Shown piece after piece: positions 7,860-16,736 of a stretch of DNA of 26,730 nt; the stretch's first letter is position 1, and every line of letters starts with the position of its first letter. The position numbers and the translations under genes are program-made. The notes under the pieces are model-generated. The model saw only the letters and a program-made list of their open reading frames with translations, had not been told where the DNA came from and made no database searches. This DNA comes from an uncultured Lachnospiraceae bacterium (GTDB taxonomy: Bacteria; Bacillota; Clostridia; Lachnospirales; Lachnospiraceae), in the NCBI GenBank assembly GCA_910586005.1, contig CAJUHG010000012.1, forward strand, positions 1-26,730. Reading direction: 5' to 3'.

Positions 7860-8654
7860 CTAATCTACCAATTTTCCAAAAACCGTTTTGGAAAATAGCT
7901 TTTCAGCATTTTTCCTAGTTACCTGAATTACTTCCTCACAAGAAATTTTCTTGATATCTGCAATTTCTTGCGCTATATATAGCAAATTTTTAGAAGAGTT
8001 TCTCTTTCCTCGTTCTGGTTCTGGTGATAAATAAGGACAATCTGTTTCTAATAAGATTCGCTCTAAGGGAATTTTTGCAACAACCTCTTTCAATTTTTTT
8101 GCATTTTTAAAAGTTATTACTCCACCAATTCCAATATAATATCCCATCTTAAGATACTCTTTTGCCATTTCTAATGAATAAGAAAAACAATGTATTACGC
8201 CTGGTATCTGTTCCGCATGAATCCCTTGCATTAATTTAAGTGTATCCTCAGCGGCATCTCTAGAATGGATAATAACAGGAAGCCCTACTTCTCGTGCAAG
8301 TTCCAACTGGCGGCAAAACCAATAACGCTGATTTCTTTTTATTTCTTCTTCTTTATCCCAATAATAATCTAAACCAATCTCTCCAATAGCTACAACTTTT
8401 GGCAACTTACTTTTCTCTTGTAACCAATGATAAACCTCTTCATTTAAATCAGCAATATCACTAGGATGTATGCCAATAGCTCCATAAATAAATTCATACT
8501 GTTCTGTTAAAGCAATCGTCTTTTGTGAAGCTATCAAATCAGAACCTACATTTATAATGGTTCCAATCCCATTTTCTTTCATAGAGGACAAAAGTTCCTC
8601 TCTGTCAGAATCAAATTGTTTATCATCATAATGCGCATGGCTTTCAAAAATCAT
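7860..8654 (-). CDS. tatD: TatD family metal-dependent hydrolase (DNase)
   Basis: This is a cytoplasmic TIM-barrel hydrolase of the amidohydrolase superfamily; relatives are 3'-5' exonucleases acting on DNA or RNA. The 264-aa protein shows the metal ligands in order: H6 and H8 (SHAHYD), Glu in AIGEIGLDYY, His in VIIHSRDA, His in VIHCFSYS, and Asp in LLETDCPYLSPEP. I start at the ATG at 8654, five bases after AGGTGA; an upstream in-frame start (8681) would overlap metG. It lies 20 bases after metG and 13 before rsmA, so it should be co-transcribed. Confidence 0.95.
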   Translation of the reverse strand: MIFESHAHYDDKQFDSDREELLSSMKENGIGTIINVGSDLIASQKTIALTEQYEFIYGAIGIHPSDIADLNEEVYHWLQEKSKLPKVVAIGEIGLDYYWDKEEEIKRNQRYWFCRQLELAREVGLPVIIHSRDAAEDTLKLMQGIHAEQIPGVIHCFSYSLEMAKEYLKMGYYIGIGGVITFKNAKKLKEVVAKIPLERILLETDCPYLSPEPERGKRNSSKNLLYIAQEIADIKKISCEEVIQVTRKNAEKLFSKTVFGKLVD

Positions 8655-8674
8655 ATTCTCACCTTTCTGAATTT

Positions 8675-10642
8675 TTAGCAAATCTCTGCTCCAGAAGGCA
8701 TATTCTTTTCTGGTGTTATCAAAGACAATGCTCCATTTTCATCTTCTGCACACAATAACATTCCTTCTGAAAGAACTCCAGCTAATTTTGCAGGTTTCAG
8801 ATTACTTAATACCATAACCTTTTTTCCTACCATTTCTTCTGGTGAATAATACTTGCGAATACCTGATACAATTTGCTTTACTTGACTTCCAATACGAACT
8901 TTAGAACATAATAATTTTTTGGATTTTGCAACTGCCTCACAAGCAATAATTTCCCCTACTTGAAACTGAAGTTTTGTAAAATCATCATAAGTAATTTCTG
9001 CCTTTGGCTCTAAGTCAATTCCTACTTCTTGTGTTACCTCTGTGGGTTCCTCTACCGTTGGATACATTTCCTCCACCTTTGCCAAAACATCTTCTAGCTT
9101 CATACGTTCAAAAAGAATCTCTGGCTGAGCAGTTACCTTAGAGCCATTACTATAATGTCCAAATGTTCTAAGCTCCTCATAAGGTATTTCAGATGCATTT
9201 AATTGTTTTAAAATCTTTTCAGAAGTCTCTGGCATAAAACTCTTTAATAAAGTTGCACCTATAGAAATACTTTCTACTAAATGATATAAAACAGTAGCAA
9301 GACGTGGTTTGGAAGCTTCTTCTTTTCCTAAAACCCAAGGTGTTGTCTCATCAATATACTTATTACAACGCTTAAATAAATGAAATATCTCTGTAAGAGC
9401 GTCTGCCACACGCAACTCATTCATTTTAGCTGTTACCTTTTCTACCGCACTTGTTACCACTTTTTTTAACTCTTCATCTACTTCTTCTGTAATCTCTGTA
9501 TTTACAACTTTTCCATCAAAATATTTATTGCTCATAGAAATCGTTCTGTTTACCAGATTTCCCAAAGTATTTGCAAGATCAGAATTACGCCTTTCTGTTA
9601 CCAATTCCCAAGATATCACACCATCATTATCAAAGGGCATTTCATGAAGCAGAAAATAACGAACTGCATCCACACCAAATACCTCCGTTAGCTCATCTGC
9701 ATATAACACATTTCCTCTGGATTTACTCATCTTTCCATCTCCCTGTAATAACCAAGGATGTCCAAAGATCTGTTTTGGCAAAGGTAAATCTAATGCCATT
9801 AAGAAAATTGGCCAATAAATCGTATGAAAACGAATAATATCTTTTCCTATCAAATGTAATTCCGCTGGCCAATTTTTCTTAAATAACTCACTAGAATTTC
9901 CCTCAGCATCATATCCTATTTTAGTAATATAGTTACTCAATGCATCTAACCATACATAAATCACATGTTTTGGATCAAAATCAACTGGTATTCCCCAATG
10001 AAAAGATGTTCTAGAGACACATAAATCCTGAAGTCCTGGCAACAGAAAATTATTCATCATTTCATTTTTCCTTGATACTGGCTGAATAAAGTCAGGATGT
10101 GTATTGATATGCTCAATGAGGCGGTCTGCATACTTACTCATTTTAAAGAAATATGCTTCTTCTTTGGCAGGTTGAACTTCTCTACCACAATCTGGACATT
10201 TTCCATCTACAAGCTGAGATTCTGTCCAGAACGATTCACAGGGAGTACAATACAATCCCTCATAGGCACTCTTATAGATATCTCCTTGCTCATATAATCT
10301 TTTAAATATTTTTGCTACCTGTTCTTCATGGTCTTTATCTGTAGTTCTCACAAAACTATCATAAGAGGAATTCATCAAATCCCATATATCTTTCACTTTT
10401 CCAGCAATATTGTCCACATATTCTTTAGGTGTAACACCAGCTTCTTCCGCCTTAATCTGAATTTTTTGCCCATGTTCATCTGTCCCTGTTTGGAAATAAA
10501 CATCATATCCTTCTTGCCGTTTAAATCTAGCAATGCTATCTGCCAATACAATCTCATAAGTATTTCCAATATGAGGTTTTCCAGATGTATAAGCAATTGC
10601 TGTTGTCATATAATATTTGCCTTTCTTACATTCTACACACAT
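8675..10642 (-). CDS. metG: Methionyl-tRNA synthetase with C-terminal tRNA-binding domain
   Basis: This charges tRNA-Met (initiator and elongator), a class I synthetase. The HIGH-type motif is HIGN at 24-27 and KMSKS is at 304-308. A zinc knuckle has C132, C135, C149 and C152. From about residue 555 a C-terminal OB-fold tRNA-binding domain (EMAP/Trbp111 type) follows, which also dimerises the enzyme. The length of 655 aa is normal for this two-part form. The start at 10642 is supported by AGGAG seven bases upstream and by the usual position of the first beta strand. It is the first gene of metG-tatD-rsmA and sits behind a T-box with a Met-type specifier. Confidence 0.97.
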   Translation of the reverse strand: MCVECKKGKYYMTTAIAYTSGKPHIGNTYEIVLADSIARFKRQEGYDVYFQTGTDEHGQKIQIKAEEAGVTPKEYVDNIAGKVKDIWDLMNSSYDSFVRTTDKDHEEQVAKIFKRLYEQGDIYKSAYEGLYCTPCESFWTESQLVDGKCPDCGREVQPAKEEAYFFKMSKYADRLIEHINTHPDFIQPVSRKNEMMNNFLLPGLQDLCVSRTSFHWGIPVDFDPKHVIYVWLDALSNYITKIGYDAEGNSSELFKKNWPAELHLIGKDIIRFHTIYWPIFLMALDLPLPKQIFGHPWLLQGDGKMSKSRGNVLYADELTEVFGVDAVRYFLLHEMPFDNDGVISWELVTERRNSDLANTLGNLVNRTISMSNKYFDGKVVNTEITEEVDEELKKVVTSAVEKVTAKMNELRVADALTEIFHLFKRCNKYIDETTPWVLGKEEASKPRLATVLYHLVESISIGATLLKSFMPETSEKILKQLNASEIPYEELRTFGHYSNGSKVTAQPEILFERMKLEDVLAKVEEMYPTVEEPTEVTQEVGIDLEPKAEITYDDFTKLQFQVGEIIACEAVAKSKKLLCSKVRIGSQVKQIVSGIRKYYSPEEMVGKKVMVLSNLKPAKLAGVLSEGMLLCAEDENGALSLITPEKNMPSGAEIC

Positions 10643-10687
10643 AATATTTTCTCCTTAAAAATTTATTCTTATTTATTACTGATTTAA

Positions 10688-10722
10688 ACAATAGAAAGCA
10701 CGCTTTGCCAACTTTCTATTGT
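10688..10722 (-). promoter_or_regulatory. Extra hairpin in the metG leader, between T-box terminator and start
   Basis: ACAATAGAAAG and its exact reverse complement (11 bp) flank a 13-base loop. It begins just after the T-box terminator and ends 46 bases before the metG ATG. It would be present only in read-through transcripts, so it may stabilise or process the mRNA. Confidence 0.45.
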
Positions 10723-10725
10723 CAT

Positions 10726-11021
10726 AAATAAAAAACATCCGCCTTCTATGCAAATCATAGAAGGCGGATAGCTCCGCGGTACCACTTCTTTTCACTTGTC
10801 TTTCACAAGACAAGCCTTACTAAGTATATCCTATCCCTTGTGACACGCCGAATGGCATAATGGATGCCCTAGAGGGTATACTTCTCGCTATAACAGGCGA
10901 CCCTGTCATTGTCTATCTGAATCAAAACACAAAAATCCAATGAGATTACAGTTCAACAATGCCACTCCAAAGCCATCTTCTGCATAACTTCCTGTATCCC
11001 TTTTCACCAGCTAGGACTCTC
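10726..11021 (-). promoter_or_regulatory. T-box riboswitch of metG-tatD-rsmA (Met specifier)
   Basis: This RNA leader senses uncharged tRNA. Stem I begins with the AGAGAG motif near 11021 and contains the GCTGGTGAAAA segment. The triplet ATG at 10976-10974 follows GAAG and stands five bases before GGAG, matching the spacing in the tyrS leader here, so it is the probable specifier. The T-box sequence AGTGGTACCGCGG lies near 10784-10772. The terminator is a perfect 12-bp stem, CCGCCTTCTATG against CATAGAAGGCGG (10739-10767), followed by GTTTTTTATTT. Uncharged tRNA-Met should favour the antiterminator and turn the operon on. Confidence 0.93.
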
Positions 11022-11065
11022 TTTTACTTTCCATTATGCATACTCTCTTTTTCATAGTGTTTACA

Positions 11066-11215
11066 GTCAAATACCCCGCAGCAAGCTATGGGGCATGACC
11101 TAGTTTGTTCTTTCCACCCCAAGGGGCGGGGTATTTGACCCTCGCGGCATTCGCCAAATATCCGCGCAAGCGCGGCTGCTTGGCTCATTGCTAGCGGGAA
11201 TAAAAACAGGCTATC
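11066..11215. repeat. GC-rich palindromic intergenic element
   Basis: This is a sharply GC-rich island in AT-rich surroundings. It contains a perfect 14-bp inverted repeat, GTCAAATACCCCGC at 11066-11079 and its reverse complement at 11126-11139. Further hairpins are CCGCGC-AA-GCGCGG at 11162-11175 and a CCCCAAGGGG palindrome at 11117-11126. It lies between the end of the zinc-ribbon gene and the metG T-box. A 70-codon frame running through it is an artefact of the composition. It looks like a dispersed palindromic repeat, but only this copy is present in the window. Confidence 0.55.
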
Positions 11216-11237
11216 ACAGAAAAGAATAAAAGTCAAG

Positions 11238-11789
11238 TTATGCCTCTGTTGTTTCTTCTACAACCTCTGCTTCACTAGCTACTTCTTCTACTTCACTAAT
11301 TACTTCTTCTGCCTCATTCACTACTTCTTCCGCTTCACTCACTACTTCTTCCGCTTCATTCACTACTTCTTCCGCCTCACTAACTACTTCTTCTGCCTCC
11401 TGTTTTCTGGAAGTAGAAGTTTTACCCTCTTCAAAAATAAACTCGCACTTTGCACCACAATGACTACAATATAATGCATCTTGCTCAATTACAACGCCAC
11501 AAGAGGGACATTTTTTCTTTCCTTTTAAATCTGCAATATCAGATTTTAACTGGTCAATTTCTTCCATAGCTTCCTTAATTAAATTCATTTCTTCAAAGAG
11601 AGGTTCTTCATCATCTTTATGAAGTTCAAAATACTGTTTTCCAATTTCAACAAATTGTTTTTGTACAAATTCCTCCTTTGCTCTTATATCAAAATTTAAC
11701 TTTGCAATACCTGATAAATCTTTTGCTTTCTGAGATACATCTTTACTAGTTGCTGAAATAGTTTCTCCTAATTTTGAAAAAAATGTCAT
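11238..11789 (-). CDS. Zinc-ribbon protein with Glu-rich heptad-repeat tail
   Basis: This 183-aa protein has no signal peptide and no recognised enzymatic domain. Residues 1-92 are predicted helical and charged. A double-CxxC zinc ribbon follows (C94, C97, C108, C111), of the zinc_ribbon_2/DUF type. Residues about 132-183 are a repetitive acidic tail built from seven-residue units of the form EEVVSEA/EEVVNEA, probably a coiled coil or extended acidic arm. AAGGAGG precedes the ATG. It begins 12 bases after the antiporter gene on the same strand and is probably co-transcribed with it. The function is unknown; the N-terminal half resembles small cytoplasmic helical proteins often fused to zinc ribbons. 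Confidence 0.8.
   Translation of the reverse strand: MTFFSKLGETISATSKDVSQKAKDLSGIAKLNFDIRAKEEFVQKQFVEIGKQYFELHKDDEEPLFEEMNLIKEAMEEIDQLKSDIADLKGKKKCPSCGVVIEQDALYCSHCGAKCEFIFEEGKTSTSRKQEAEEVVSEAEEVVNEAEEVVSEAEEVVNEAEEVISEVEEVASEAEVVEETTEA
11275..11400. repeat. 21-bp coding tandem repeat (heptad tail)
   Basis: About five to six units of 21 bases, each carrying ACTTCTTC on the plus strand, encode the EEVV(S/N)EA heptads of the zinc-ribbon protein. Units differ mainly at single positions that alternate Ser and Asn. Such arrays change length easily by slippage. Confidence 0.75.
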
Positions 11790-11801
11790 TTGTTTTCCTC
11801 C

Positions 11802-12737
11802 TTATACTGGTCGTATGCTGATATATACCATATATATGGCATATATTCCAAGCATTACAATTCCATGCAAGTGTCCAATTTGTTTCCTACGCCATGCAAA
11901 AATCCATACAATAATACTCATCCCAATTAGAATTATATCATCAATTAGGTTATCCATCAAGACTTCCATTGGACTTACTGCTCCTGCAACTCCTAAAACT
12001 AAAAGAATATTAAAAATATTAGAACCTATTACATTTCCAAGTGCCATATCTGTCTCACCTTTTTTAGCTGCTACCAAAGAAGTAGCCAGCTCTGGTAAGG
12101 ATGTTCCAAAGGCCACAATTGTAAGACCAATCAAAGTAGAACTTAAACCAAAAGTGGTTGCAATTGCTGTTGCAGAATCCACTACAAAATCTCCTCCAGC
12201 CACAATTGCTGCAATTCCCACACCAATATAAAGTACGCATTGCCAACCTTTTAACGCTTCTATTTCTTCTTCCTGAACATTATTTCGCGCTTTTTTTGTT
12301 TCCATTACCATCCAAATTAAAAAAACAACAAAAACACCAAGTAAAATAATTCCTTCCCCTCTCCCAATAGACATATTCATTTTTCCCATTACCAATAGTA
12401 AAACTGCCGCTAAAATAGAAAGTGGAAATTCCTGTTTTAAGGTAGATGCTTTTACTGCAAGAGGTGAAAATACTGCACAGGCACCACAGACTACCATTAA
12501 ATTAAAAATATTGGAACCTACTACATTACTGATTGCCATAGAATTATTCCCTTTTAAAGAAGCTGCAATACTAACTGCACATTCTGGAGCACTGGTTCCC
12601 ATTGCCACAATTGTCATTCCAATAATCATTGTGGGAATTCTAAATTTTCTAGCTACACTTGCACTTCCATCCACAAAAAAATCTGCTCCTTTAATCAACA
12701 ATATAAATCCAACAATCAGAAATACATAATCCAACAT
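11802..12737 (-). CDS. Calcium/sodium antiporter, CaCA family (YrbG-like)
   Basis: This integral membrane cation exchanger probably exports Ca2+ in exchange for Na+ or H+. The 311-aa protein consists of two inverted homologous halves of about five helices each. The alpha-repeat signatures are in each half: GTSAPE with GSNIFNL in the first, GTSLPEL with GSNIFN in the second. The acidic residues in these motifs bind the cation. AGGAGGAGG precedes the ATG. It is the first gene of a probable two-gene unit with the zinc-ribbon protein. Ion specificity is inferred from the family. Confidence 0.92.
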   Translation of the reverse strand: MLDYVFLIVGFILLIKGADFFVDGSASVARKFRIPTMIIGMTIVAMGTSAPECAVSIAASLKGNNSMAISNVVGSNIFNLMVVCGACAVFSPLAVKASTLKQEFPLSILAAVLLLVMGKMNMSIGRGEGIILLGVFVVFLIWMVMETKKARNNVQEEEIEALKGWQCVLYIGVGIAAIVAGGDFVVDSATAIATTFGLSSTLIGLTIVAFGTSLPELATSLVAAKKGETDMALGNVIGSNIFNILLVLGVAGAVSPMEVLMDNLIDDIILIGMSIIVWIFAWRRKQIGHLHGIVMLGIYAIYMVYISIRPV

Positions 12738-12881
12738 TTAATTTTCCTCCTCCTTTTTGGCACTATCAAACTTCTCCCCCATCTAAAGTATATTCTTTCA
12801 TGTTCTAATTATAATATGATAAAAAATATCAATGTATGCCCAACAAATTCAGGAATTTTGCTGTCAATAAAATTATTTGTT

Positions 12882-12900
12882 TCATAAGATTTTCTTATGA
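12882..12900. terminator. Short AT-rich hairpin past the histidine kinase gene
   Basis: TCATAAGA and its exact reverse complement have a three-base loop. It lies five bases after the kinase stop on the minus strand and is followed there by AACAAATAATTTTATTG. It is a weak terminator candidate; stem strength is low. Confidence 0.4.
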
Positions 12901-12904
12901 TAGA

Positions 12905-14221
12905 TTAAAACAAAACTTTTACTTCTGTTCCTTTTTCTACCTCACTCTTTAAAACTATCTCAGCTCCATGTTGCGCTACAATATGTTTTACAATAGCAAG
13001 TCCCAAACCTGTTCCACCACTTTGTTTTGACCGACTTTTATCTACTCTGTAAAATCGTTCAAATACTCGTTTCTGATGTTCCTCAGAAATTCCAATTCCA
13101 GTATCTTTTACTGATAATAGCACCCTTTCTTTTTCTGGACACACAGTGACAATTACAGTTCCATTGTGGTTATTATATCTTACCGCATTGCTACATAAAT
13201 TATATAATAATTCATCTAATAAGTTTGGATTTGCATATACCATACAAGATTCTCCTTGAAGACTTAAACTTATTCCTTGTTTTGCTGCTTGTACATCCAT
13301 CATATCCAAACATTTTTGTGCTGCCTGATACAAATCTATCTGCTCAAAATCAAACTCTAACCCTCCATCATCTAATTCTGAAAGTTTAAGAATATCATTA
13401 ATCAAAATCAACAAACGATTAGAACTACTATGAATTTCATTTGCAAATCTTCTTGTGTCTCTTTCATCTGCCATACCACTTCCAATCAATTCTGCATATC
13501 CAGAAATAGCAGTTAAGGGTGTCTTTAACTCATGAGAAACATTCGCTGTAAATTCCTGCCGCATTTTTGCATTATCTAATAAAGTAATATGTTGTTCTTT
13601 AATTGTCTGCAGAAAAGGTGTAATTTCATCGTAGACATTATCCATATTTTCTCCATCTAAATGAGAAGCCAATTTCTCAATAGGAGATAATAAACGCTTT
13701 GTAAGAAAATGAGACAATATTCCACATAACAATAGAATACTCAAAGATACTACCATAACAAGAATTGCTGTATTTTTCATAATCTGAAAAACATTTTCTG
13801 AATCTTTTCCAACACGTAAGATATCTCCATTTTCCAGTTGTTCTGCATAATATAGTGTATGCAAAGAGCTTGTATTTGACCAACGTACAGACGTCCCTTT
13901 CCCCTTTTTCAGAGCTTTTTTTATTTCAGGGCGGTCTTTATGATTTCCCATTTCTTTTTCATCTGCAATACTATCATATTGTACGTTTCCATTTTGCTGA
14001 ATCAATGTAATTCTCAATCCATCCTTTTCCAAACGTTCTTGATTCTGTTCGGTTTCCCAGAATTTTTGATTTAAGGGTTGAATAATATGCATATAAGCCT
14101 CAATATCATCAAACACTTGATCTGTAAAAATATTATAAAAAAGCATCATGGAAATAATTGCTGTAATCATCACTCCAAAGGCAGAAACTGCCATAAAATA
14201 AATATTAATTTTTTTCTTCAT
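12905..14221 (-). CDS. phoR: Sensor histidine kinase, PhoR-like
   Basis: This is the membrane kinase partner of the regulator encoded just upstream. Membrane helices at residues about 8-29 and 151-173 flank an extracytoplasmic sensor of about 120 residues. A short HAMP-like linker follows. The H-box is FTANVSHELKTPLT with phospho-acceptor H230. The N-box is around DELLYNLCSNAVRYNN, the G1 box is DTGIGI, the F-box is FERFYRVDKSRS, and the G2 box is GGTGLGLAIVKH. The 438-aa length fits PhoR-type kinases. Its ATG overlaps the stop of the regulator by four bases, so translation is coupled. The assignment to phosphate sensing comes from the neighbouring Na/Pi transporter and the Pho-like promoter, not from the sensor domain itself. 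Confidence 0.88.
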   Translation of the reverse strand: MKKKINIYFMAVSAFGVMITAIISMMLFYNIFTDQVFDDIEAYMHIIQPLNQKFWETEQNQERLEKDGLRITLIQQNGNVQYDSIADEKEMGNHKDRPEIKKALKKGKGTSVRWSNTSSLHTLYYAEQLENGDILRVGKDSENVFQIMKNTAILVMVVSLSILLLCGILSHFLTKRLLSPIEKLASHLDGENMDNVYDEITPFLQTIKEQHITLLDNAKMRQEFTANVSHELKTPLTAISGYAELIGSGMADERDTRRFANEIHSSSNRLLILINDILKLSELDDGGLEFDFEQIDLYQAAQKCLDMMDVQAAKQGISLSLQGESCMVYANPNLLDELLYNLCSNAVRYNNHNGTVIVTVCPEKERVLLSVKDTGIGISEEHQKRVFERFYRVDKSRSKQSGGTGLGLAIVKHIVAQHGAEIVLKSEVEKGTEVKVLF

Positions 14222-14895
14222 AGACCATCCATCATATATCCTACATTTCGCACTGTCTTAATAACACTTCCATTACTTCCTAACTTTTGTCGGAGTGTTT
14301 TTATATGCATATCTACCGTTCGACTTTCGCCTTCATAATCAAATCCCCAAACTTGTTCCATAATTTTATCTCTGCTAAGTACAATACCACAATTCTGCAA
14401 AAGCATTTTTAATAATTCAAATTCTTTAAAAGTCAATTCACAAATCTTTCCTGCTACTGTTACATTTCGTTTCTCTACATCTACTATAATATCACCATTT
14501 TTCAATACAGAAGTTTCTGTTAAATGTTCTGTCCTTCGAAGTAATGCTTTTACTCTAGAAATTAGCTCCATAATCCCAAAAGGCTTTGTCATATAATCAT
14601 CTGCCCCTAAATCTAATCCTTTTACTTTATCTAATTCTGTAGACTTGGCGGTTACCATAATAATTGGAATTTTTGCTGTACTCCTATTTTGCCTTAATTC
14701 TTTCAAAATATCCAGCCCATCTTCATGAGGTAACATAATATCAAGCAATATTAAACTTGGGATTTTTGCTGTCACTGCTTGGTATAGTTCTTTGCCACAC
14801 TCAAATTCTTGTACATCAAATCCACTGTTTTTTAATGCATAATGCTGAATTTCTCTTATATTTACATCATCTTCCACAATATAAATCAATGGCAC
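14218..14895 (-). CDS. phoP: OmpR/PhoB-type response regulator
   Basis: This is a DNA-binding regulator, 225 aa. The receiver domain (1-120) has acidic residues E8, D9 and D10, the phospho-acceptor D52 in LLDIMLP, the TAKS switch, and K in MTKPFG. The C-terminal winged helix (about 130-225) ends with the typical TVDMHIKTLRQKLG...IKTVRNVGYMM. The start is GTG at 14895. Its ribosome site GAGGGGG is formed by the last codons of the upstream transporter gene, only two bases away. The gene overlaps the kinase by four bases. I name it phoP by context; it could serve another phosphate-linked circuit. Confidence 0.9.
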   Translation of the reverse strand: MPLIYIVEDDVNIREIQHYALKNSGFDVQEFECGKELYQAVTAKIPSLILLDIMLPHEDGLDILKELRQNRSTAKIPIIMVTAKSTELDKVKGLDLGADDYMTKPFGIMELISRVKALLRRTEHLTETSVLKNGDIIVDVEKRNVTVAGKICELTFKEFELLKMLLQNCGIVLSRDKIMEQVWGFDYEGESRTVDMHIKTLRQKLGSNGSVIKTVRNVGYMMDGL

Positions 14896-14897
14896 TG

Positions 14898-16691
14898 TTA
14901 TTCCCCCTCTTCATTCTTTTTAGAAGGAAGTCTATATTTTTCCTGAAAAACTTGCTGCATTTGTTCAAATTTTTCTAGTACTTCCCCAGAAAGTCTATTT
15001 ACATAGTCATGTGCTTCTATGGTATAATCCTCCATTTGAATCATATATACTGCTAAATTAGAACAATGATCTGCTACTCTTTCATAATTTACAGTAATAT
15101 CAGATAGTACTAATCCCAAATCTATGGTACATTTTCCCTTTCTTAAACGTTTGATATGACGCTTTCTCACTTCTTTATTTAAGTCATCAATAACCTCTTC
15201 TAAAGGTTCCACAGATAAAGCTAAACCTGTATCATGTTCTATAAAAGCTCTAATAGAACGATTTAAAATATCTTTTACTGCTGCTCCAAACACATCCATT
15301 TCATATTTTGCTTTCTTGGAAAATTCCATTTTCTTCTTTTCCATATTTCTTGCTATCTCCATCAGATTCAATGCATGGTCACCAATTCGTTCCAAATCAT
15401 TAATACTATGCATCAATGTAGAAACACTTTGTCCCTCTTTTGTAGTTAAATTTTGACTATTCAACTGTGTCAAATATGCTCCTAATTTATCCTCATATTT
15501 ATCCAGCAAATCTTCTTGTTTTTCCACCAGTTCTGCTTGCTTTTCTGAATAAGTTTCAAATAAATTCATCGCTTCCATCATAACTTCTTCAGATATTTTA
15601 GCCATATTCTTAACTAAGGACACACATCGCTCAATAGCAAAACTCGGCGTTGAAAGAAAACGTATATCCAATACTTTAAATTCATCTTCTCCTTTTGAAG
15701 CCTCTGATTCTTCTGCAGTAATCGGAATTGTAAGATAGGCTAGTTTTTCCAAACCTTTAATAAAAGGCAACAATAACAGTGTAGCAAATATATTAAAAAT
15801 ACTGTGAATTGCTGCTATTCCAGCGGCTCCAATCGTTTCTTTTGCAAAGTCAAACTGAAACACTGCATTTAGTATACTATACAATATCAAAAACACAACA
15901 GAACCTATAACATTAAAATAAAGATGTACAAAAGCAGTTCTTCTTGCCCCCTTATTTGCACCTACAGAAGAAATCATAGCAGTTACACAAGTTCCAATAT
16001 TTTGTCCCATAATAATTGGGATAACAGAGCCGTAAGTAAAAGCACCTGTAACAGATAAGGCTTGTAAGATACCTACAGACGCAGAAGAACTTTGAATAAT
16101 TGCAGTTAATAATGCTCCTACTAATACTCCTAACAAAGGATTACTAAATTTTGTAAGGATTCCAGTAAATTCTGGTACATCTGCTAAGGGTTTTACTGCA
16201 TCGCTCATAGCTTCCATTCCAAACATCAACACCGCAAACCCCAATAAAATTTCTGCCACATTTTTTTTCTTATCACTTTTTGCCCCCATCATAAAAATAA
16301 TACCTATAAGAGCAAGAATCGGTGTAAAAGAAGAAGGCTTTAACATTCTAATAAAAACATTTCCACTTTCAATTCTAGTTAAACTTAATAACCAAGAAGT
16401 AATAGTAGTACCAATATTTGCTCCCATGATAATGCCAATTGCCTGTGAAAGCCTCATAATTCCAGAATTAACAAATCCCACCATCATAACAGTTGTAGCT
16501 GATGAAGACTGAATCACTGCTGTTACACCAGCTCCCAACAATACAGCTTTTAATGGATTGGAAGTTAATCTCTCTAAAATACGCTCTAATTTGCCACCTG
16601 ATAACTTTTCTAGTCCACCACCCATAACATTCATTCCATACAAAAACAATGCAAGTCCACCAATCAATGACAAAATTCCAAAAATATCCAT
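14898..16691 (-). CDS. Na/Pi cotransporter family protein with PhoU-like domain
   Basis: This probably imports inorganic phosphate with sodium (PNaS/NptA family). The 597-aa protein has two membrane repeats, each with the QSSS signature: GAGVTAVIQSSSATT (QSSS at 61-64) and GALLTAIIQSSSAS (200-203). From about residue 345 a cytoplasmic PhoU-like helical domain follows, with the expected motif ...SINDLERIGDHALNLME and a second copy of that type near VNYERVADHCSN. GGAGG lies upstream of the ATG. It is the first gene of transporter-regulator-kinase, all within a few bases of each other. Its upstream region carries 11-bp-phased hexamers typical of a PhoP-activated promoter. Confidence 0.92.
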   Translation of the reverse strand: MDIFGILSLIGGLALFLYGMNVMGGGLEKLSGGKLERILERLTSNPLKAVLLGAGVTAVIQSSSATTVMMVGFVNSGIMRLSQAIGIIMGANIGTTITSWLLSLTRIESGNVFIRMLKPSSFTPILALIGIIFMMGAKSDKKKNVAEILLGFAVLMFGMEAMSDAVKPLADVPEFTGILTKFSNPLLGVLVGALLTAIIQSSSASVGILQALSVTGAFTYGSVIPIIMGQNIGTCVTAMISSVGANKGARRTAFVHLYFNVIGSVVFLILYSILNAVFQFDFAKETIGAAGIAAIHSIFNIFATLLLLPFIKGLEKLAYLTIPITAEESEASKGEDEFKVLDIRFLSTPSFAIERCVSLVKNMAKISEEVMMEAMNLFETYSEKQAELVEKQEDLLDKYEDKLGAYLTQLNSQNLTTKEGQSVSTLMHSINDLERIGDHALNLMEIARNMEKKKMEFSKKAKYEMDVFGAAVKDILNRSIRAFIEHDTGLALSVEPLEEVIDDLNKEVRKRHIKRLRKGKCTIDLGLVLSDITVNYERVADHCSNLAVYMIQMEDYTIEAHDYVNRLSGEVLEKFEQMQQVFQEKYRLPSKKNEEGE

Positions 16692-16736
16692 TTATAATCC
16701 TCCTACGTGAATCCATTTTTCTCAACGTATGGATAT

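Noticed and set aside
11024..11236. 70-codon minus-strand frame through the GC-rich island
   Set aside because: It runs through palindromic DNA and into the T-box upstream region, with no ribosome site and no family resemblance; composition artefact.
11275..11400. Short repeats as a CRISPR array
   Set aside because: The 21-bp units are contiguous without spacers, lie in frame within a protein gene, and there are no cas genes.
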